The position numbers and the translations under genes are program-made. 15,354 nt of DNA from assembly GCA_027622635.1 (NCBI GenBank), contig JAQBYK010000017.1, positions 1 to 15,354 on the forward strand, in the 5' to 3' direction. Under the pieces are notes generated by a model, which worked only from the letters and a program-made list of their open reading frames with translations, had not been told where the DNA came from and ran no database searches. Of this stretch, positions 13,186 through 15,354 are shown piece after piece. This DNA is from a bacterium (GTDB lineage: Bacteria > Patescibacteriota > Gracilibacteria > UBA1369 > LOWO2-01-FULL-3). Every line of letters begins with the position of its first letter. Position 1 is the first letter of the stretch.

Positions 13186-15087
13186 TTATAACTGTTTATC
13201 TAACCTATAAAGCATAAGCACTACATCCCCTCTGGATGCCACTGTTCCCGGCTCAAAAGCGTAAGGATTAGCCAGATCATACAGAGAGTATAGATATGAG
13301 GCGCATGCAAAATCATAATACCAATCGTTATAAGTCACATCATAAAATGGTAAAGTTCTGCAAAGTGGTATTTTATAATCATCAATAAACTCAATAGCTT
13401 TAAAGAGCATTTTCAATGACTCAACTCTGTTAACTGATTCATTGGGCCTTGCGGTATCGCTATCGGAATCACCTGTAAAAATACCATGTTGTTTAGCTGT
13501 TTTTATGTAAGGCATATACCATTGTCCGGTATAAACATCTGAGAATCCCAGATCTCCATCAAAAGGAGGATTGTATTTATAGATTTTATATCCGGTAGAT
13601 TCCAAAACCACCTTCAATATTTCTACTCTATTGATTTGTTTGTATGGCTTGAATTCACCATCAGCATAACCACTTACAATGTCGTTTTCCTTTGCCCACT
13701 TAATTGCATCACAGTATTTAGAATTCGTATCAATATCTGAGAATCCTGCACATTTAGCCGGTTCCGGCTTTGGTGGTTCCGGCTTTGGCGGTTCGGGCTT
13801 TGGCGGTTCAGGTTTTGGCGGCTCGGGGTCTTCCGGTTCCTCATAATCACCTGGATAATCTACCCAGTTATAAGGAACATCGAAAAACAAGAATTTACAG
13901 TAAGAAGGAGCACTTGTGCTTCCATATCTTTCAGTCCAACCACCTTCTTCCCAAAGATCCTTTACATCCCAACAATAATTTTGAGTATATTTACCGGTAT
14001 AAGTAGACCCGTATCCACCATCTCCAAATCCTCCATAATATAAATTATGTGGATATGTATCAAAGTAATAACTACATTCATACGGATCATTTGACCTATC
14101 TGTACCTGCAAATCTATCGGTATAACCACCTTCATCCCATAGCTCTTTTACCTCGTCACATTTTTCCTTCGTATACTTTCCATAGTAAGTAGAATTGTAT
14201 GATCCGCCCCATGTATACGGATACTCGTAATATCTATGTGCGCACCCGGATTCCAGTCCGGTTGAACCAAATCTCTCAGTATATCCACCCTCATCCCATA
14301 AAGTCTTAATTTTGGAACAAGTCCAGGGTTGATATGGCCCATCATAATATTGGGGTGGCGAATCTAACCATGTATATGGATTTGTGTAGTAATATGATTT
14401 ACATAAAGAAGCATCATTTCCTATGCCGTATCCCGAAAATCTATCTGTAAATCCACCTTCATCCCACATTTCTTTTACAAGTGCACACCTCCATGGTGTA
14501 TAATCCCCATCATATTCTCCCGGATTATCATTCCAATTATAAGGAACAGTATAATAAACTTCCTTACAAGTACCCATAGAAGGATAAGAAGGCCAACCAA
14601 ATCTATAGGTAAACCCACCTTCATCCCATAGTTGCTTCAACCAACTGCATTCATAATATTTTGGATATTTGGTATACCAGGTAGAATAGTTATAATATAA
14701 ATTTTGGCATTTTGTAACTATTAAAGAACTACCATATTTAGCAGTCCAATCACCTTCTTCCCAAAGAACCTTCGTATCTACACAATAGTAATATGATGGA
14801 TTTTCCCAATCATCATAACTGTACAAATTCTTACAAACGGAAGGTTCATCGGTACTACCATAATACTGAGTCCAGGATCCACCATCCCAGATCTTTTTGA
14901 CTTCAAGACATCTACCGTAAGATGGATTAGGATCTACTCCCTTGATAAAACCTGTATATCGATCTCCTCCTTTGAAGAAGACCAATGAGGCAGCAGCCAG
15001 CACAAGTACTACCAGGGCAAGCAAAACCCTATTCCTGGAATGGTTAGTTCTAGGCCCAGAATGGGCTTTAGTTGTTTTCTTTTTCAT
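13186..15087 (-). CDS. SLH-anchored surface protein with seven Cys/Trp repeats
   Basis: The 633-residue protein begins with a basic segment and one hydrophobic segment (about 21-38), an uncleaved anchor or signal peptide. Residues 60-413 contain seven tandem repeats of 42-62 residues, each starting with Cys (60, 102, 147, 201, 257, 310, 372), then a Lys-x-x-Trp core followed by Glu/Gly and Trp/Phe/Tyr-Thr, and a second Cys 25-28 residues on (85, 127, 174, 229, 282, 338, 397) next to Tyr/Phe-rich residues. I do not recognise this repeat. A PEPPK linker (417-445) leads to three SLH domains (about 446-500, 512-567, 576-630), with FSDIDTNSKYCDAIKWAKEN and GYADGEFKPYKQINRVE the clearest. SLH domains bind secondary cell-wall polymers, so the repeats should be displayed on the surface. 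Strong promoter and terminator indicate a monocistronic, possibly abundant product. Confidence 0.9.
   Translation of the reverse strand: MKKKTTKAHSGPRTNHSRNRVLLALVVLVLAAASLVFFKGGDRYTGFIKGVDPNPSYGRCLEVKKIWDGGSWTQYYGSTDEPSVCKNLYSYDDWENPSYYYCVDTKVLWEEGDWTAKYGSSLIVTKCQNLYYNYSTWYTKYPKYYECSWLKQLWDEGGFTYRFGWPSYPSMGTCKEVYYTVPYNWNDNPGEYDGDYTPWRCALVKEMWDEGGFTDRFSGYGIGNDASLCKSYYYTNPYTWLDSPPQYYDGPYQPWTCSKIKTLWDEGGYTERFGSTGLESGCAHRYYEYPYTWGGSYNSTYYGKYTKEKCDEVKELWDEGGYTDRFAGTDRSNDPYECSYYFDTYPHNLYYGGFGDGGYGSTYTGKYTQNYCWDVKDLWEEGGWTERYGSTSAPSYCKFLFFDVPYNWVDYPGDYEEPEDPEPPKPEPPKPEPPKPEPPKPEPAKCAGFSDIDTNSKYCDAIKWAKENDIVSGYADGEFKPYKQINRVEILKVVLESTGYKIYKYNPPFDGDLGFSDVYTGQWYMPYIKTAKQHGIFTGDSDSDTARPNESVNRVESLKMLFKAIEFIDDYKIPLCRTLPFYDVTYNDWYYDFACASYLYSLYDLANPYAFEPGTVASRGDVVLMLYRLDKQL
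13753..13839 (-). repeat. 15-nt tandem units encoding PEPPK
   Basis: Imperfect 15-bp repeats encode four to five PEPPK units (residues 417-445), a rigid extended spacer between the repeat region and the SLH domains. Synonymous differences between units show they are not freshly duplicated. The 18-nt units at 1-82 encode a similar linker. Confidence 0.8.
13849..14910 (-). repeat. Seven tandem Cys/Trp repeats (protein level)
   Basis: Seven copies lie between residues 60 and 413. The pattern is C-x2-[VI]-K-x-[LM]-W-[DE]-E-G-G-[WFY]-T-x-[RK]-[FY]-G, then Cys 25-28 residues after the first, then aromatic residues and often PY-[NT]-W. Copies 3 to 7 fit best; copies 1 and 2 are more divergent (IWDGGSWT, LWEEGDWT). 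DNA identity between copies is modest, indicating old duplications under protein-level constraint. Confidence 0.85.
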
Positions 15088-15116
15088 ATTTGTTTTTATT
15101 TTAAATAATTTGTTTA

Positions 15117-15145
15117 ATTATAACAGATTTTCAAGAGAACTGCAA
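15117..15145 (-). promoter_or_regulatory. Strong promoter of the SLH repeat protein gene
   Basis: On the minus strand: -35 TTGCAG (15140-15145), a 17-nt spacer and an extended consensus -10 TGTTATAAT (hexamer 15117-15122). As at the single-repeat gene, exactly 29 nt separate the -10 from the ATG at 15087. The leader of about 22 nt is A/T-rich without a Shine-Dalgarno. Confidence 0.75.
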
Positions 15146-15219
15146 GAATCAAGAGGTAGATTCTTAGACCTGCAATAACCAAACGGAAGATTCTATAAAT
15201 AATAGCGTGGTTGGTAAAA

Positions 15220-15327
15220 ATGTTGCTTAATATGTCTCCCAAGGCCTTGAAGGGCTACGTTAAGGGCAAAAGAGTGACTACTTCTCACGTGAGAGAATAC
15301 GCAAAATTTATTCCTCCATTAAAATAG
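15220..15327 (+). CDS. Doubtful 35-codon ORF
   Basis: An ATG at 15220 opens 35 codons ending in TAG at 15325-15327. The peptide is basic (Lys/Arg-rich, with SPKALKGYVKGKRV) and has no recognised motif. There is no Shine-Dalgarno. A TATAAA at 15194-15199 could serve as a -10 but lacks a good -35. Its codon use (AAG, GGC, GTG, TTG) differs from the A-ending preference of the neighbours. It may be a small protein or chance. Confidence 0.2.
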   Translation: MLLNMSPKALKGYVKGKRVTTSHVREYAKFIPPLK

Positions 15328-15354
15328 TTTGTCAGATCACAAATTGCTTTGGTG

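Larger units (their letters stand above)
15088..15354. other. Right-edge region, mostly non-coding
   Basis: This stretch of 267 bases holds the promoter of the SLH gene (15117-15145), an imperfect hairpin AAGAATC/GATTCTT (15144-15150 and 15159-15165) just upstream of it, a short doubtful ORF (15220-15327) and a perfect 12-bp palindrome TCTCACGTGAGA (15283-15294). I see no tRNA, no terminator and no secure gene. Confidence 0.5.

Noticed and set aside
3547..13188. TGA recoded as glycine or tryptophan (as in some candidate phyla)
   Set aside because: Several genes end properly in TGA (3550, 5189, 10499, 11385), families have correct lengths, and no in-frame TGA interrupts any conserved domain.
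13753..13839. CRISPR-like or satellite DNA repeat
   Set aside because: The short 15-bp units have no spacers, stay in frame and encode PEPPK within a coding sequence; they are a protein linker.
15283..15294. Perfect palindrome TCTCACGTGAGA
   Set aside because: A 12-bp palindrome can arise by chance in a window this size. It is not near a defined promoter and lies in a doubtful ORF, so I mention it only in the region description.

Overview
The window looks like a piece of an AT-rich, compact bacterial chromosome. It uses the standard genetic code: several genes end in TGA, and no gene needs TGA read as an amino acid. Lipoproteins, an SLH-anchored surface protein, a LemA/DUF2207 pair and the absence of any clear Shine-Dalgarno sequence suggest a bacterium with an S-layer-like surface. 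A candidate-phyla-radiation (Patescibacteria/Peregrinibacteria-like) origin is my best guess, but it is inference and no marker gene here proves it. I see no rRNA, tRNA, insertion sequence, phage gene or CRISPR array.

Layout. 1-925 (-): unrecognised protein cut by the left edge, ending in a proline-rich tract. 1033-3091 (-): two overlapping genes, a secreted helical-toroid-like protein and an EamA-type exporter. 3158-5189 (+): a thioredoxin-fold lipoprotein, a DUF3179 lipoprotein and a Mn-type superoxide dismutase. 5222-7607 (+): lemA and its usual DUF2207 partner. 7604-9580 (-): uvrB, convergent with the DUF2207 gene and sharing stop-codon bases with it. 9676-10491 (+): an inositol-monophosphatase-family enzyme, divergent from uvrB. 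10499-15087 (-): three separately promoted surface genes, namely a membrane-anchored protein with one copy of a Cys/Trp repeat, an O-antigen-ligase-like membrane protein with TPR-like repeats, and a 633-residue protein with seven copies of that repeat, a PEPPK linker and three SLH domains. 15088-15354: a strong promoter and one doubtful 35-codon ORF.

The most notable observations are: (1) a Cys-paired repeat that I do not recognise (C-x2-[VI]-K-x-[LM]-W-[DE]-E-G-G-[WFY]-T-x-[RK]-[FY]-G), seven times in the SLH protein and once in its neighbour; (2) six genes whose -10 element ends 6-7 nt before the start codon, so the transcripts should be leaderless; (3) a second promoter class, at the two repeat proteins and the left-edge protein, with strong -35/-10 boxes and an A/T-rich leader of about 22-25 nt lacking a Shine-Dalgarno; (4) a terminator whose T-run touches the extended -10 of the next gene; (5) a secreted CPTC thioredoxin-like protein with His at the usual cis-Pro position, coupled to a DUF3179 lipoprotein with a CPLC motif.

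How the parts may fit: most genes concern the cell surface (lipoproteins, SLH protein, LemA/DUF2207, polysaccharide ligase-like enzyme) or stress and repair (SodA, UvrB). The repeat proteins carry paired cysteines outside the membrane and the lipoprotein pair carries CxxC motifs, so extracytoplasmic thiol chemistry is a plausible common theme. That link is inference.
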